Shown here: positions 10,081 to 19,513 of the stretch, in pieces | How the letters are laid out: each line of letters opens with the position of its first letter | Numbering within the stretch: the first letter of the stretch is position 1 | Origin: Acinetobacter chengduensis | Lineage (GTDB): Bacteria; Pseudomonadota; Gammaproteobacteria; Pseudomonadales; Moraxellaceae | Assembly (NCBI RefSeq): GCF_003664645.1 | Contig: NZ_RCHC01000010.1 | Location: 1-64,000, forward strand | Length of the DNA stretch: 64,000 nucleotides | Direction: 5' to 3' | Made by a program: the position numbers and the translations under genes | Notes under the pieces: generated by a model | Told to the model about the DNA's origin: nothing | Database searches by the model: none | The model's input: only the letters and a program-made list of their open reading frames with translations

Positions 10081-11001
10081 CTAGACGCTTTTATGTCGAA
10101 CTTTGCCAATCAGATGAACAACGAACAATACCAATAATCCTGCAATAAAACCTGTCACCAAGTTGATCGCCATTGGCGTTATAGCGCCAATAATACTCGA
10201 CATGCTCGGTAACTCCTGCGCAAATTGAACCGCATCATCTGTAAAGTGATGCATCCACGGCACAGCATGATTAATAATCCCGCCACCCACCAAAAACATC
10301 GCAATAGTGCCTACAATCGTTAGAGTCTTCATTAACTTTGGAGCAAAAGCCAACAAGCCACGACCAATGCTTTGCTGAACTGCAGAACTTTTAGTGGTTA
10401 GGTAAAGCCCTAAATCATCAATTTTAACAATCATAGCTACAAACCCATAAACACCTACCGTCATAACAACAGCAATCACACTCAGTACACTTAGCTTGGT
10501 CAAAAACGTTGCTGTAGCAACTGTGCCCAAAGAAATCACCACAATTTCAGCAGATAAAATAAAGTCGGTTCGAATCGCGCCTTTTACTTTTTCTTTTTCA
10601 AAAGTCGCTAAATCTATTTCTGTAGCTTCGAGTTCTTGCTGGGCAGCTTCGGTGGTTTTGGCTTTTTTATGAAATAAGCTATGAATAACTTTTTCTACGC
10701 CTTCATAGCACAGAAATAAACCACCAATCATGAGTAAAGGATTAATCAACCACGGCGCAACTACACTAATTAACAGTGCTAAGGGCACCAAGATGAGTTT
10801 ATTTACAAACGAACCTTTGGCAACGCCCCACACCACAGGTAATTCTCGATCTGAACGCACACCACTGACTTGCTGGGCGTTTAAGGCTAAGTCATCTCCC
10901 AATACGCCAGCCGTTTTTTTGGCGGCCATTTTACTCATAACAGCAACATCATCTAAAACCGTAGCAATATCATCGAGCAACATTAACAAACTACTGGCCA
11001 T
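10081..11001 (-). CDS. DUF808 (YedI-like) inner-membrane protein
   Basis: The 306-residue protein begins with the family's typical [20 protein letters not shown] block. The sequence [19 protein letters not shown] follows, and then about six hydrophobic segments. E. coli YedI belongs to the same family, whose molecular role is not established. It is probably the first gene of a two-gene unit with the metallopeptidase downstream. Confidence 0.88.
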   Translation of the reverse strand: MASSLLMLLDDIATVLDDVAVMSKMAAKKTAGVLGDDLALNAQQVSGVRSDRELPVVWGVAKGSFVNKLILVPLALLISVVAPWLINPLLMIGGLFLCYEGVEKVIHSLFHKKAKTTEAAQQELEATEIDLATFEKEKVKGAIRTDFILSAEIVVISLGTVATATFLTKLSVLSVIAVVMTVGVYGFVAMIVKIDDLGLYLTTKSSAVQQSIGRGLLAFAPKLMKTLTIVGTIAMFLVGGGIINHAVPWMHHFTDDAVQFAQELPSMSSIIGAITPMAINLVTGFIAGLLVLFVVHLIGKVRHKSV

Positions 11002-11105
11002 TTTTATTTTTCCTCATTTTTTGCATGAGTTTAATCGCTTTCATTACAAAATAATGTATCTGCATGATGGTTTTTTAGATATTTTTTTGCAGATTTATAA
11101 TGTGA

Positions 11106-11135
11106 CTGACATATTGAAAAATTATCCCGTACAAT
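11106..11135 (+). promoter_or_regulatory. Sigma70-type promoter for trpS
   Basis: A -35 element CTGACA (11106-11111) and a -10 element TACAAT (11130-11135) each match the consensus at five of six positions, with an 18-bp spacer. Transcription would begin about 48 bases before the trpS start codon. Confidence 0.55.
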
Positions 11136-11189
11136 GTTGCCATTCGTTAAAAATGTACAGCAGCGCTGGCTGCAGAGATGGAATAGATA

Positions 11190-12203
11190 ATGAGCAATCA
11201 AGATAATCGTCCAGTGATTTTGACTGGCGACCGCCCAACAGGACAACTTCACCTCGGTCACTTTGTAGGTTCTTTACGTTCACGTGTAGGCTTACAAGAT
11301 TCACATCACCAACATCTTTTATTGGCTGATGCTCAAGCGCTGACTGACAATGCCGATAATTTCGAAAAAGTACGCCGTAACATTATTGAAGTTGCTACTG
11401 ATTATTTAGCGGTGGGTATTGACCCAACAAAAACAACAATTTGTGTTCAATCATGCTTACCCGCATTAAATGAACTTACCATGCTGTACTTGAACTTCGT
11501 GACTGTTTCACGTTTAGAACGCAACCCAACGATTAAATCTGAAATTCAAATGCGTGGTTTCGAGCGTGATATTCCTGCGGGCTTCTTATGCTATCCAGTT
11601 GCTCAAGCAGCAGACATTACAGCATTTAAAGCAAGCATTGTCCCTGTAGGTGAAGACCAAATTCCAATGATCGAACAAACAAATGAAATTGTTCGTCGTT
11701 TGAACCGTCAAATTGGTCATGATTTACTACCAGAATGTAAAGCGCTCCTATCGAATGTTGGTCGCTTACCTGGCTTTGACGGTAAAGCTAAAATGTCTAA
11801 ATCTTTGGGCAACACCATTGTGCTTGATGCTTCGGATAAAGATATTAAAAAAGCAGTGAATGCGATGTATACAGATCCGAACCATCTTCGGATTGAAGAC
11901 CCAGGTCAAGTTGAAGGCAATGTCGTCTTTACCTATTTAGATGCCTTTGATCCAAACAAAGAAGAAGTTGAAGAACTGAAAGAACATTACCGTCGTGGTG
12001 GTTTAGGTGATGGTACAGTGAAGAAACGCCTTGAAGGTGTCCTCAAAGAATTAATCACACCAATCCGTGAACGCCGTATTGAACTTGCTAAAGATCCAGA
12101 TTACATCATGGATATTTTGAAGCATGGCACAGATAAATGTCGCGATATCACTCAACAAACGCTAGATGAAGTTAAATCAGGTCTGGGTGTATTCCATTTC
12201 TAA
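11190..12203 (+). CDS. trpS: Tryptophan--tRNA ligase
   Basis: The 337-residue class I aminoacyl-tRNA synthetase charges tRNA-Trp for translation in the cytoplasm. The HIGH-type signature HLGH is at residues 21-24 in the context GDRPTGQLHLGH, and KMSKS is at 201-205. Length fits the family. It is followed by its own terminator and then an Aar-like sRNA locus. Confidence 0.97.
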   Translation: MSNQDNRPVILTGDRPTGQLHLGHFVGSLRSRVGLQDSHHQHLLLADAQALTDNADNFEKVRRNIIEVATDYLAVGIDPTKTTICVQSCLPALNELTMLYLNFVTVSRLERNPTIKSEIQMRGFERDIPAGFLCYPVAQAADITAFKASIVPVGEDQIPMIEQTNEIVRRLNRQIGHDLLPECKALLSNVGRLPGFDGKAKMSKSLGNTIVLDASDKDIKKAVNAMYTDPNHLRIEDPGQVEGNVVFTYLDAFDPNKEEVEELKEHYRRGGLGDGTVKKRLEGVLKELITPIRERRIELAKDPDYIMDILKHGTDKCRDITQQTLDEVKSGLGVFHF

Positions 12204-12221
12204 TAGCTTTCGTCATATATT

Positions 12222-12252
12222 AAAAGCCTTTCTATGATGAAGGGCTTTTTTT
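12222..12252 (+). terminator. Intrinsic terminator of trpS
   Basis: An 11-bp stem with one G-T pair (12222-12232 with 12239-12249) has a 6-nt loop and a T run. It begins 19 bp after the trpS stop codon. Confidence 0.85.
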
Positions 12253-12284
12253 ATACTGTTTATTTGATATCAGTCACACAAAGT

Positions 12285-12466
12285 ACGCATTCTTAACGCT
12301 CAGTAACATCGCGTAACCCGAACACTCATGAATAATCCACACTTTCGTTTTATGATCTACTCATGTTTTAGGAAACCCTAAGTCATACATTTCTCCTTTA
12401 CCGAGACTACGCGAGTAGTTTCGTTGTTATACGCAATGACAACCCCAATCATTGCGTATTTTTTTG
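12285..12466 (+). ncRNA. aar: Aar-like small RNA downstream of trpS (5' end uncertain)
   Basis: A second independent terminator lies well beyond the trpS terminator with no reading frame in between, which implies a separate short transcript. Two structures are clear. One is a 9-bp hairpin capped by a GCGA tetraloop (12402-12410 with 12415-12423). The other is an 11-bp terminator hairpin (12429-12439 with 12449-12459) followed by seven Ts. In A. baylyi ADP1 the Hfq-associated sRNA Aar, linked to amino-acid metabolism, is encoded directly downstream of trpS, so position and architecture suggest a homologue. The 3' end is well supported; the 5' end is a guess, with a weak -35-like TTGATA at 12264. 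Confidence 0.6.
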
Positions 12467-12516
12467 TCTAAAAATCATATTGCTAGCCCAATATTTTTAA
12501 CTTTAAGCCACATCAA

Positions 12517-12540
12517 AAAGCCCGCAACAATGCGGGCTTT
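12517..12540 (-). terminator. Intrinsic terminator of the Wzi-like gene
   Basis: A perfect 10-bp GC-rich stem (12517-12526 with 12531-12540) closes over ACAA. It is followed on the minus strand by a T run. It lies between the sRNA and the convergent minus-strand gene. Confidence 0.85.
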
Positions 12541-12566
12541 GATTTGAATTTATGACTAAACAGATA

Positions 12567-14006
12567 TTAATGTATTGGAAACTCGACTCCCAAAGACACA
12601 CCAGCATCTGAACCGCGACGATCAGAATCGCTGAGCCAACCATTCAATTTGATAGGAATATCAGTACGTAACTGATGGATCCAAGTTAAATCAAGTGCTT
12701 TAACCTCATCCTTTTCAGGAAAAGCCGCGTTAATTAATGCACTTCTTTGATTTTCTGAAACTTTAGCAAAAATGACACGCCCATTCACTCGGTTAGCAGA
12801 GTTAATCGTCATGCTACCACCAGCAGAAATCATTTGACCATCACCACCCATGGCATGCCCAAGAGGGAAACCATGCTGATAGTAACCATCTTTATAAATA
12901 CTATGATTATAACTAATACCGCGAGCATCACCGTTAGTACGGGTATCAGCCCACTCAGCATAGAGCTGATAAGGCATATCTTTCAAAGATGAAGAATAGT
13001 CAGCACCCGCTAGGTACATTTTTTTTGAAGGCATCAAACCAGCCTCATCTTCACCTACATATTGACCATATAGACTCACTGGTACATTGATCAGCATCTG
13101 TAAATTTAAACGACCATCAAAGCCAGCAATCTGATTTGATGGATTTTCTGTATCACCATACACATTATCGTTGCCAATCCATGCATCCCATAAAGAACTT
13201 GCACTTTGCGAACGACCTTCACCGCCCCATTGAATCATACGAGAGGCGCCTAATTCCAAATAAGGTAATGGCTGAGCAGTTAAACGTAGCCCAATCAATT
13301 TAGTATCTGGTATAGCCTTATAATCATCTAGCTGGCCTGCAAAGGCCTGATACTGCCAAGGACCTACCCAAGATAACCATTTACTATCAAATGCTTGTTG
13401 TGTTGCACGTTGCGCCGTAAAACCATAAACAGGTCGGCTTGCATCCCCTCGAATCAAACTTCCGTCATGACCTGGCCCCCAATAACTTGGAATCTGACCA
13501 GCAATCAACCATTGATTCCACAGCTTACCAGCTATATAAGAACCTTCTACATTCACAGTTTGATCATTCTCAATTTGACGATTTTTTTCAGCATTCACAC
13601 GTAAGCGTGCATCCCAATTTTGACCACCGGCATTCAATTCTACAGCGGCCTGAAGTTGTGCTTTTTGATGATCACCAAAACTTTGAGGGATATTTTTTTG
13701 ATCTGACTCAGCAAACACTTCTGCTTTTAACAACGTATTCTCTGTAGTGAGTTGATTTTGAATTGATTGAACAACTTTTTGTTGTACACCAGTCGTGATT
13801 TTTGCAGATGCTAAAGCACGCTGAACTTCATCACCACTTAAAGGCCAAGTCGACGTGCTGATTTGAATTACCCCTTGCTGATTAAGCCAATTCAAATCAG
13901 TACGCAATGATTCATCATTTAAAACCAAACCTTGTGCCCAAACTGGCGTCGCACAGACACTCAACAGCAAAAATGACAAACAGCGTTTTTTTACAATTTT
14001 CAACAT
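12567..14006 (-). CDS. Capsule assembly Wzi family outer-membrane protein
   Basis: The 479-residue protein has a Sec signal peptide cleaved after about residue 24 (VWA|Q). The mature part has alternating hydrophobic strands of an outer-membrane beta-barrel. The segment QWLIAGQIPSYWGPGHDGS is typical of the Wzi/capsule-assembly family. Wzi in E. coli helps attach capsular polysaccharide to the cell surface. Here the gene stands alone, far from any capsule cluster, so the bound polymer is not known. Confidence 0.85.
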   Translation of the reverse strand: MLKIVKKRCLSFLLLSVCATPVWAQGLVLNDESLRTDLNWLNQQGVIQISTSTWPLSGDEVQRALASAKITTGVQQKVVQSIQNQLTTENTLLKAEVFAESDQKNIPQSFGDHQKAQLQAAVELNAGGQNWDARLRVNAEKNRQIENDQTVNVEGSYIAGKLWNQWLIAGQIPSYWGPGHDGSLIRGDASRPVYGFTAQRATQQAFDSKWLSWVGPWQYQAFAGQLDDYKAIPDTKLIGLRLTAQPLPYLELGASRMIQWGGEGRSQSASSLWDAWIGNDNVYGDTENPSNQIAGFDGRLNLQMLINVPVSLYGQYVGEDEAGLMPSKKMYLAGADYSSSLKDMPYQLYAEWADTRTNGDARGISYNHSIYKDGYYQHGFPLGHAMGGDGQMISAGGSMTINSANRVNGRVIFAKVSENQRSALINAAFPEKDEVKALDLTWIHQLRTDIPIKLNGWLSDSDRRGSDAGVSLGVEFPIH

Positions 14007-14222
14007 TTTACTCTTATATTTTAAGCTTCACTTCATACTAATTCTTTATTATTCCAGTGAATATTATCGGTTTTTTAACAAAAAATAATAAGAAATTACC
14101 AAATAGCAAACCTAATACAACACAAAAATATCTAAATATTTATGCGATAAAATTTTGTTTTTAAATAATTTATTTTTAAATTTCATTAGAATAAGTTGAT
14201 ATTTTAATCACGCTATTAACAT

Positions 14223-14250
14223 AAAAAACCCGCTTTAAAGCGGGTTTTTT
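14223..14250 (-). terminator. Intrinsic terminator of lysS
   Basis: A perfect 28-bp palindrome (two 14-base arms, A run, CCCGC, GCGGG, T run) sits 20 bp past the lysS stop. It is symmetric and could stop transcription on both strands. Confidence 0.85.
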
Positions 14251-14270
14251 GACTCTAAATTTTCTATGAC

Positions 14271-15800
14271 TTATACATTTTTGTGACGCATGTGAGGGAA
14301 CAAGATCACATCACGGATACTTGGTGCATTCGCAAATAACATCACTAAACGGTCAATACCAATACCTTGACCTGCAGTCGGAGGTAAACCGTACTCCAAA
14401 GCTTCAACGAAGTCTGCATCGTAATGCATTGCTTCATCATCGCCTGCATCTTTTTCAGCAACTTGTGCTTGGAAACGTTCTGCTTGGTCAATTGGGTCAT
14501 TTAACTCTGAGAAACCATTAGCAAGTTCACGACCACCAATGAAGAATTCAAAACGATCTGTAATATGCGGGTTGTCATCGTTACGACGTGCCAATGGAGA
14601 AGTTTCCGCTGGGTATTCTGTAATGAAGGTTGGTTGACGAAGTTTAGTTTCAACCGTTTCTTCAAATACGATGGTTTGAAGTTTACCAAGACCAAAGCCT
14701 GGCTTCACTTGCTCTTTTAATTCTTCACGAACAAAGTTTGCAAGGAATTCACGATCTGCCACATTTTCAGCTGTGAATTGTGGATTGTGCTCAAGTATTG
14801 CATCAAACATTGAAATTTTCTTGAATGGACCTTTGAAGCTATACACTTCTTCGCCATAAGGCACATCTGTAGAACCTAAAATGTCGATGGCCAATTTCTC
14901 AAGCATTTTTTCAGTGAGTTCCATCAAGTCTTTATAATCTGCATAAGCTTGATAGAATTCGATCATGGTGAATTCTGGGTTATGACGTGTAGAAACACCT
15001 TCGTTACGGAAGTTACGGTTAATTTCGAATACACGCTCGAAGCCACCTACAACCAAACGTTTTAAGTAAAGCTCAGGTGCAATACGTAAGAACAATGGCA
15101 TATCCAATGCATTATGATGTGTTTCGAAAGGACGTGCAGACGCACCACCTGGAATCACATGCATCATCGGTGTTTCAACTTCCATGAAACGTTCATTGGT
15201 TAAATAGGCACGAATACCTGAAACTACTTTTGCACGAATTTCAAAAGTTTTACGTGTTTCTTCGTTTACAATTAAATCTAAATAACGCTTACGATACTTC
15301 ACCTCTGTATCAGTTAAACCGTGAAACTTATCTGGAAGTGGACGTAATGATTTTGTTAATAATTCGAAGTGTTCGATATGTACATATAAATCGCCTTTAC
15401 CAGAACGACCTACATAACCTTTAATTGCGATGATATCGCCAAGGTCTAAACCTTTAATTGTTTCCAATACTTCAGGTGCAAGCTCTTTACGTGCAACATA
15501 TAATTGGATACGACCCGTCATATCTTGAATTACAATGAATGAACCACGGTTCAACATTACACGACCCGCTACAGATACATACACCTTTTCACCAGCTTCG
15601 ATATCTTCTTTAGATACGTTTGCAAATTGGTCTTGTAAGTCTTGTGCGTAGTGCTCACGTTTAAACGTATTTGGCCAAGGACTTGTACCCTTTTCCTTTG
15701 CGTGTTCTTCAATTTGCTTTAACTTGGCATGACGCTGTGCAATTAAATCGTTTTCGGAAATGTGTTGTTCAGAAGTCGATTGAGCGTTATTTTGCGTCAT
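14271..15800 (-). CDS. lysS: Lysine--tRNA ligase (class II)
   Basis: The 509-residue enzyme charges tRNA-Lys. An N-terminal OB-fold anticodon-binding domain (about 70-180) includes [17 protein letters not shown]. The class II catalytic domain has motif 2 ([14 protein letters not shown]) and motif 3 ([11 protein letters not shown]). I place the start at 15800, where the MTQNNAQ start has GAGG upstream; the frame runs 29 codons further, but that extension is hydrophobic and unlike the family. Confidence 0.96.
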   Translation of the reverse strand: MTQNNAQSTSEQHISENDLIAQRHAKLKQIEEHAKEKGTSPWPNTFKREHYAQDLQDQFANVSKEDIEAGEKVYVSVAGRVMLNRGSFIVIQDMTGRIQLYVARKELAPEVLETIKGLDLGDIIAIKGYVGRSGKGDLYVHIEHFELLTKSLRPLPDKFHGLTDTEVKYRKRYLDLIVNEETRKTFEIRAKVVSGIRAYLTNERFMEVETPMMHVIPGGASARPFETHHNALDMPLFLRIAPELYLKRLVVGGFERVFEINRNFRNEGVSTRHNPEFTMIEFYQAYADYKDLMELTEKMLEKLAIDILGSTDVPYGEEVYSFKGPFKKISMFDAILEHNPQFTAENVADREFLANFVREELKEQVKPGFGLGKLQTIVFEETVETKLRQPTFITEYPAETSPLARRNDDNPHITDRFEFFIGGRELANGFSELNDPIDQAERFQAQVAEKDAGDDEAMHYDADFVEALEYGLPPTAGQGIGIDRLVMLFANAPSIRDVILFPHMRHKNV

Positions 15801-16283
15801 CTCTGCCTCGAATATGATCAAATAAATAAGAAGGTGCATAGCATAGCAGAAATAGAGAAAAATTCGAAGAATCTCTGCGAATTTCAATAAGCATTCACCG
15901 AACCAAGTAATTGTTAACGCACATAGTCATATTTTGAGTTCATGACACACTCTTTCAAATATTGGTTTGAGCATACTTAAAGCTATGATCATTCCCACTC
16001 ACATCAATATTCACATACACTTATTGAAGCTGATAAATACATCAACCCTGTAAAGAAATAAATGTGCAACGATATGGTTAAAAATAACTTCTTCAATCAG
16101 TATTTAGCCTAACTAAAATATACATAAGCCCGCCCTATGCGTGCCTTATCCCTTAGTAGATTAGACCAATAGCTAAATTATCTTTTTATTATTAGGCCCT
16201 ACAATAACTGAATCGTATTGATTGAAAATTACATTATTTTCAATTGCCAGATATTTTAAAAAAATTCAGTGCGAACAAAAACA
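15801..16283. other. Intergenic region between lysS and the YqiA-like gene
   Basis: About 480 bp lie between divergent genes. The sequence is AT-rich and must contain the lysS promoter. No hairpin, known operator or short gene could be supported. Confidence 0.5.
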
Positions 16284-16790
16284 ATGACTTCTTGTGTATC
16301 TAAAATTCTGTTTTTGCATGGACTAGATTCTTCCAAAGAATCGACCAAATTCCATGCGATTGATGCCGAACAAAAGTACTGCATCAATATCGACTACCGA
16401 AACCTCAATTTTCGGACAGTGGCTGACTTTTATCACGATATTATTCAAAAGATTCAACCTGAGATTATTGTGGGTCATAGTTTAGGTGGCTATTGGGCCT
16501 TAAAAATGTCACATGCCCATCACATTCCCTGTGTAATTGCCAATCCAAGTCTTAAGCCAAATTTTCGTGATGACTACCCTGCAATTAGCGATTACGATTT
16601 AGATCATGATATTCCTCAACTCGCCTATTTAGAGTTAGGCGATGAAATACTCGATATGTACGAAGTTAAACACCAATTAGAAGATTATATGCAAGTGGAA
16701 ACACATTCAGGTGGACACCACCGTTTAGCGCATCCCGAATGCATTAACGTGTTAATTCAACAAATTGAAAACTCTTACCACCAAGAATAA
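16284..16790 (+). CDS. YqiA/YcfP-type alpha/beta-fold esterase
   Basis: About 168 residues, close to the size of E. coli YqiA. It has an early oxyanion segment LFLHGLDSS, the nucleophile elbow GHSLGG and a C-terminal histidine in the GGHHRLAH segment. The ANPSLKP motif after the elbow is characteristic of the UPF0227 family, which hydrolyses short acyl esters in vitro. The frame can also start at a GTG at 16269; neither start has a convincing ribosome site, and the ATG gives a family-like N-terminus. Confidence 0.83.
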   Translation: MTSCVSKILFLHGLDSSKESTKFHAIDAEQKYCINIDYRNLNFRTVADFYHDIIQKIQPEIIVGHSLGGYWALKMSHAHHIPCVIANPSLKPNFRDDYPAISDYDLDHDIPQLAYLELGDEILDMYEVKHQLEDYMQVETHSGGHHRLAHPECINVLIQQIENSYHQE

Positions 16791-16894
16791 ACTTTTAGAG
16801 TCAATTGATATAAAAAATATCTGCTCGCCATACACAAATCTTATTGCTCAACAATCTTCGGCTTACACTTAAAATCTTAGCGCTAGGCATAAAA

Positions 16895-16918
16895 AAAGCC
16901 TTGCATGAGCAAGGCTTT
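16895..16918 (-). terminator. Intrinsic terminator of apt
   Basis: A perfect 10-bp stem (16895-16904 with 16909-16918) closes over ATGA. It is followed on the minus strand by seven Ts. Confidence 0.85.
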
Positions 16919-16944
16919 CATCAATGGATTCAAATCACCCGTCA

Positions 16945-17487
16945 TTAAGCGGCGTTTGCTTCAGGCTTAGATTTATCATCTAATACTGTCCAAATATTCA
17001 TACCTAAATCTTGGTGTAAGTCAGGAAGGTCTAAGAAAATACTCGCACCTAAAATTTCGTGATTACATTTTTCAGCTAGCTCTTTCACTGCTTTTAAGGT
17101 GCCACCAGTCGCCAATACATCATCCACAATAATGACTTTTTGTGCTTGAATTTCAGCAGACATTTCCAAACGATCCATACCGTATTCAAGACTATAACCA
17201 ACACCCACCACTGGTGGTGGTAACTTGCCTGCTTTACGTACCAAAATAAGGCCCTTGCCTGTACGCTGTGCCAATAAACTAGCGAGTACAAATCCACGCG
17301 CTTCTACGGCAATAAAGCTGTCTACTGCGTCCAATTGTTCCGCAGGAATACTCGCAATTAAAGCATCCGTCAAAGGACCAACTTGAGTTAGGAACAACGG
17401 TGTTAAATCGAAGAAGCAAATACCAGGTTTTGGAAAATCTTGGACCGAACGAATGTGTGACCACAATGCAGTAGACGAGTTGCTCAT
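16945..17487 (-). CDS. apt: Adenine phosphoribosyltransferase
   Basis: The 180-residue purine-salvage enzyme makes AMP from adenine and PRPP. The N-terminal PKPGICFFDLTPLF block and the PRPP loop VIIVDDVLATGGT (about residues 119-131) are diagnostic. Length matches E. coli Apt. It is a single gene with its own terminator. Confidence 0.96.
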   Translation of the reverse strand: MSNSSTALWSHIRSVQDFPKPGICFFDLTPLFLTQVGPLTDALIASIPAEQLDAVDSFIAVEARGFVLASLLAQRTGKGLILVRKAGKLPPPVVGVGYSLEYGMDRLEMSAEIQAQKVIIVDDVLATGGTLKAVKELAEKCNHEILGASIFLDLPDLHQDLGMNIWTVLDDKSKPEANAA

Positions 17488-18033
17488 AATAGGAGAAATT
17501 TAAAAAAGATAAGGAATGTGTGAATTTTAACGCTTATTCAATTAAATGAATAGTCAATATACAATTTACAGCGAGGGCAAACGCCTCAAAAAACAACTTA
17601 AACCATTGTTTTACAAACAAACATTTATTTTAAAAATATTCAGTATATATTCTTCTAATTCTAATCTAACGAATTGCAGTGTTCTTTCATACACGGCTTT
17701 AGTCTAAAAAAGGCATTTTTTTCAACTATCATTTCCTATAAGACTAAAAAATATTGACAGTGGTGTCATTTAAGCGATGCTTTAGCTTCATTTTTCAGTC
17801 TTCAAAATCTAATATTTTACGTTGTGACTGATGGGTTTAATGACAATTTCTGTCCTCGGCTGACATTCTGCTTTTAATTTCACTGTTTAAACTCTTATGC
17901 ACTTTACTTTATGCTCAGAACTGCGTAAAAATTTAACCGAAGTTAATGCTGTTTAAAGTCAAATTATTAGAGTCTTGCAGTAGATTGAGTTTTTCTGACT
18001 GTTTATACATATAGTCAGTTTTTGGAGAATCAA
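17488..18033. other. Intergenic region between apt and rubA
   Basis: About 545 bp of AT-rich DNA must carry the divergent apt and rubA promoters. Visible structures are an inverted repeat TGACA-GTGG-TGTCA at 17755-17768 overlapping a TTGACA hexamer at 17754-17759, and a spaced inverted repeat TTTAGTCT/AGACTAAA near 17699 and 17741. A minus-strand frame at 17933-18169 overlaps rubA antisense and is not called. Confidence 0.45.
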
Positions 18034-18198
18034 ATGAAAAAGTATCAATGCATCGTTTGTGGATGGATTTATGACGAAGCAGAAGGTTGGCCTCAAGACG
18101 GTATCGTCGCAGGTACAAAATGGGAAGACATTCCTGACGACTGGACTTGCCCTGATTGTGGCGTGTCAAAAGCCGACTTTGAAATGGTTGAAATCTGA
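18034..18198 (+). CDS. rubA: Rubredoxin
   Basis: A 54-residue iron protein that passes electrons to the membrane alkane hydroxylase. The four iron ligands form two CxxC pairs, C6/C9 in CIVCG and C39/C42 in CPDCG. Conserved aromatic residues (YxC, GWIYD, WxCPDCG) are all present. GGAG six bases before the ATG supports the start. The reductase gene rubB follows, as in A. baylyi ADP1. The alkane hydroxylase itself is not in this window. Confidence 0.95.
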   Translation: MKKYQCIVCGWIYDEAEGWPQDGIVAGTKWEDIPDDWTCPDCGVSKADFEMVEI

Positions 18199-18207
18199 TA
18201 CATCTTT

Positions 18208-18235
18208 AAAAAGACCATACACTTATGGTCTTTTT
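18208..18235 (+). terminator. Hairpin with T run between rubA and rubB
   Basis: A 12-bp stem (18208-18219 with 18224-18235) closes over CACT and is followed by Ts. It sits inside the rub operon, 10 bp after rubA. It probably lets only part of transcription continue, keeping rubredoxin in excess over its reductase. Confidence 0.7.
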
Positions 18236-18273
18236 TTACGTCTTAATAAAATAGAATCTCTTTGGAGTCGAGT

Positions 18274-19455
18274 ATGCACCCAATTGTCATTATTGGTTCA
18301 GGTATGGCTGGTTATGCTGCTGCACGTGAATTTCGCAAGCTAAATACAGAACAAGAACTGGTTATGATTTGTGCTGACGATGCAGCCAATTATGCAAAAC
18401 CGACCCTATCCAATGCTTTTGCATTAAAAAAAGCCCCTGAGCAAATCGCACTTGGTGATGCCGAAAAAATGGCAACACAACTCAATATGCGCATTGTAAG
18501 TCATACTTGGGTTAAAAACATTGATGCAACAGCACAAGAAATTCAACTTGAAAATACCCAAGGTGAAGCTTCAACCCAAGCTTACTCTCAGTTGGTACTT
18601 GCCGTAGGTGCTCATTCTATCCGCTTAGCGATTGCAGGTGATGGTAGCGATGACATTCATACCGTCAACAGCTTAACCGAATACAAAAATTTCCGTGCAT
18701 GCTTAGACCAACGTCAACATAAACGTGTGGTGATTTTAGGTGCTGGCTTAATTGGTTGTGAATTTGCCAACGATCTCCAAAATACAGGCCATGAAGTAAC
18801 AGTTGTAGACTTAGCACCACTGCCTTTAGGTCGTTTGCTACCTGCGCATGTGGCTGAATCTTTTAAAGATAAGCTTTCATCTACAGGTATTCAATTTGTA
18901 TTAGGTACAACAGTTGAAAAAGTTGCCAAAAATGCCGATGAAACTTATAGCGTTGCTTTAGCCAATGGTCAAAGCTTTACAGCAGATGCAGTACTATCTG
19001 CAATTGGTTTACAACCTAATCTTGCACTCACAGCAGAAGCGGGCATTCAAACCAGCCGTGGCATTGTGACCAATGGACATTTAGAAACCAATCAATCACA
19101 CATTTATGCTTTAGGTGACTGCGCAGAAGTGAATGGATTGCTGCTGCCATACGTTATGCCAATCATGCAACAAGCGCGCGCATTAGCAAAAACCTTAAAT
19201 GGTGAAACAACTGCAGTGCACTACCCTGCTATGCCCGTCGCAGTAAAAACACCAGCTGCACCGTTGACCGTTTTACCTGCACCATTAAATGTAGAGGTTC
19301 AGTGGGAAACTGAAGAGTTTGAAGATGGTATGCTGTCTAAAGCAATGGATAAAGAAGGCACACTGCGTGGTTTTGTACTCTTGGGTGCAACTGCGGCCAA
19401 GCAACGCCTAAGTCTGACCAAGTTAGTTCCTGACTTGATTCCTGCTTCAGTTTAA
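18274..19455 (+). CDS. rubB: Rubredoxin-NAD(+) reductase
   Basis: The 393-residue FAD enzyme transfers electrons from NADH to rubredoxin. The N-terminal dinucleotide fold is IIGSGMAGYAAAREF and the second (NADH) fold is VVILGAGLIGCEFANDL. The C-terminal FAD-binding GDCAEV motif is present. I use the ATG at 18274, with GGAG six bases upstream; an in-frame TTG at 18262 is less likely. Length equals the ADP1 enzyme as I recall it. Confidence 0.94.
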   Translation: MHPIVIIGSGMAGYAAAREFRKLNTEQELVMICADDAANYAKPTLSNAFALKKAPEQIALGDAEKMATQLNMRIVSHTWVKNIDATAQEIQLENTQGEASTQAYSQLVLAVGAHSIRLAIAGDGSDDIHTVNSLTEYKNFRACLDQRQHKRVVILGAGLIGCEFANDLQNTGHEVTVVDLAPLPLGRLLPAHVAESFKDKLSSTGIQFVLGTTVEKVAKNADETYSVALANGQSFTADAVLSAIGLQPNLALTAEAGIQTSRGIVTNGHLETNQSHIYALGDCAEVNGLLLPYVMPIMQQARALAKTLNGETTAVHYPAMPVAVKTPAAPLTVLPAPLNVEVQWETEEFEDGMLSKAMDKEGTLRGFVLLGATAAKQRLSLTKLVPDLIPASV

Positions 19456-19467
19456 GGTTTAAATACA

Positions 19468-19500
19468 TGAACGCTTCACGCATTGAAGCGTTCAGTTTTT
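19468..19500 (+). terminator. Intra-operon hairpin between rubB and estB
   Basis: A perfect 11-bp stem (19468-19478 with 19484-19494) with a 5-nt loop is followed by GTTTTT. The T run is short and estB follows within 20 bp, so partial termination or mRNA processing is likely rather than a full stop. Confidence 0.6.
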
Positions 19501-19513
19501 CAGGAAAATAAAA

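Noticed and set aside
11031-11304. Two overlapping minus-strand frames near the trpS start
   Set aside because: They overlap the trpS promoter and coding start and have no recognisable domain.
17933-18169. 78-codon minus-strand frame
   Set aside because: Antisense to rubA, which has an unmistakable product.
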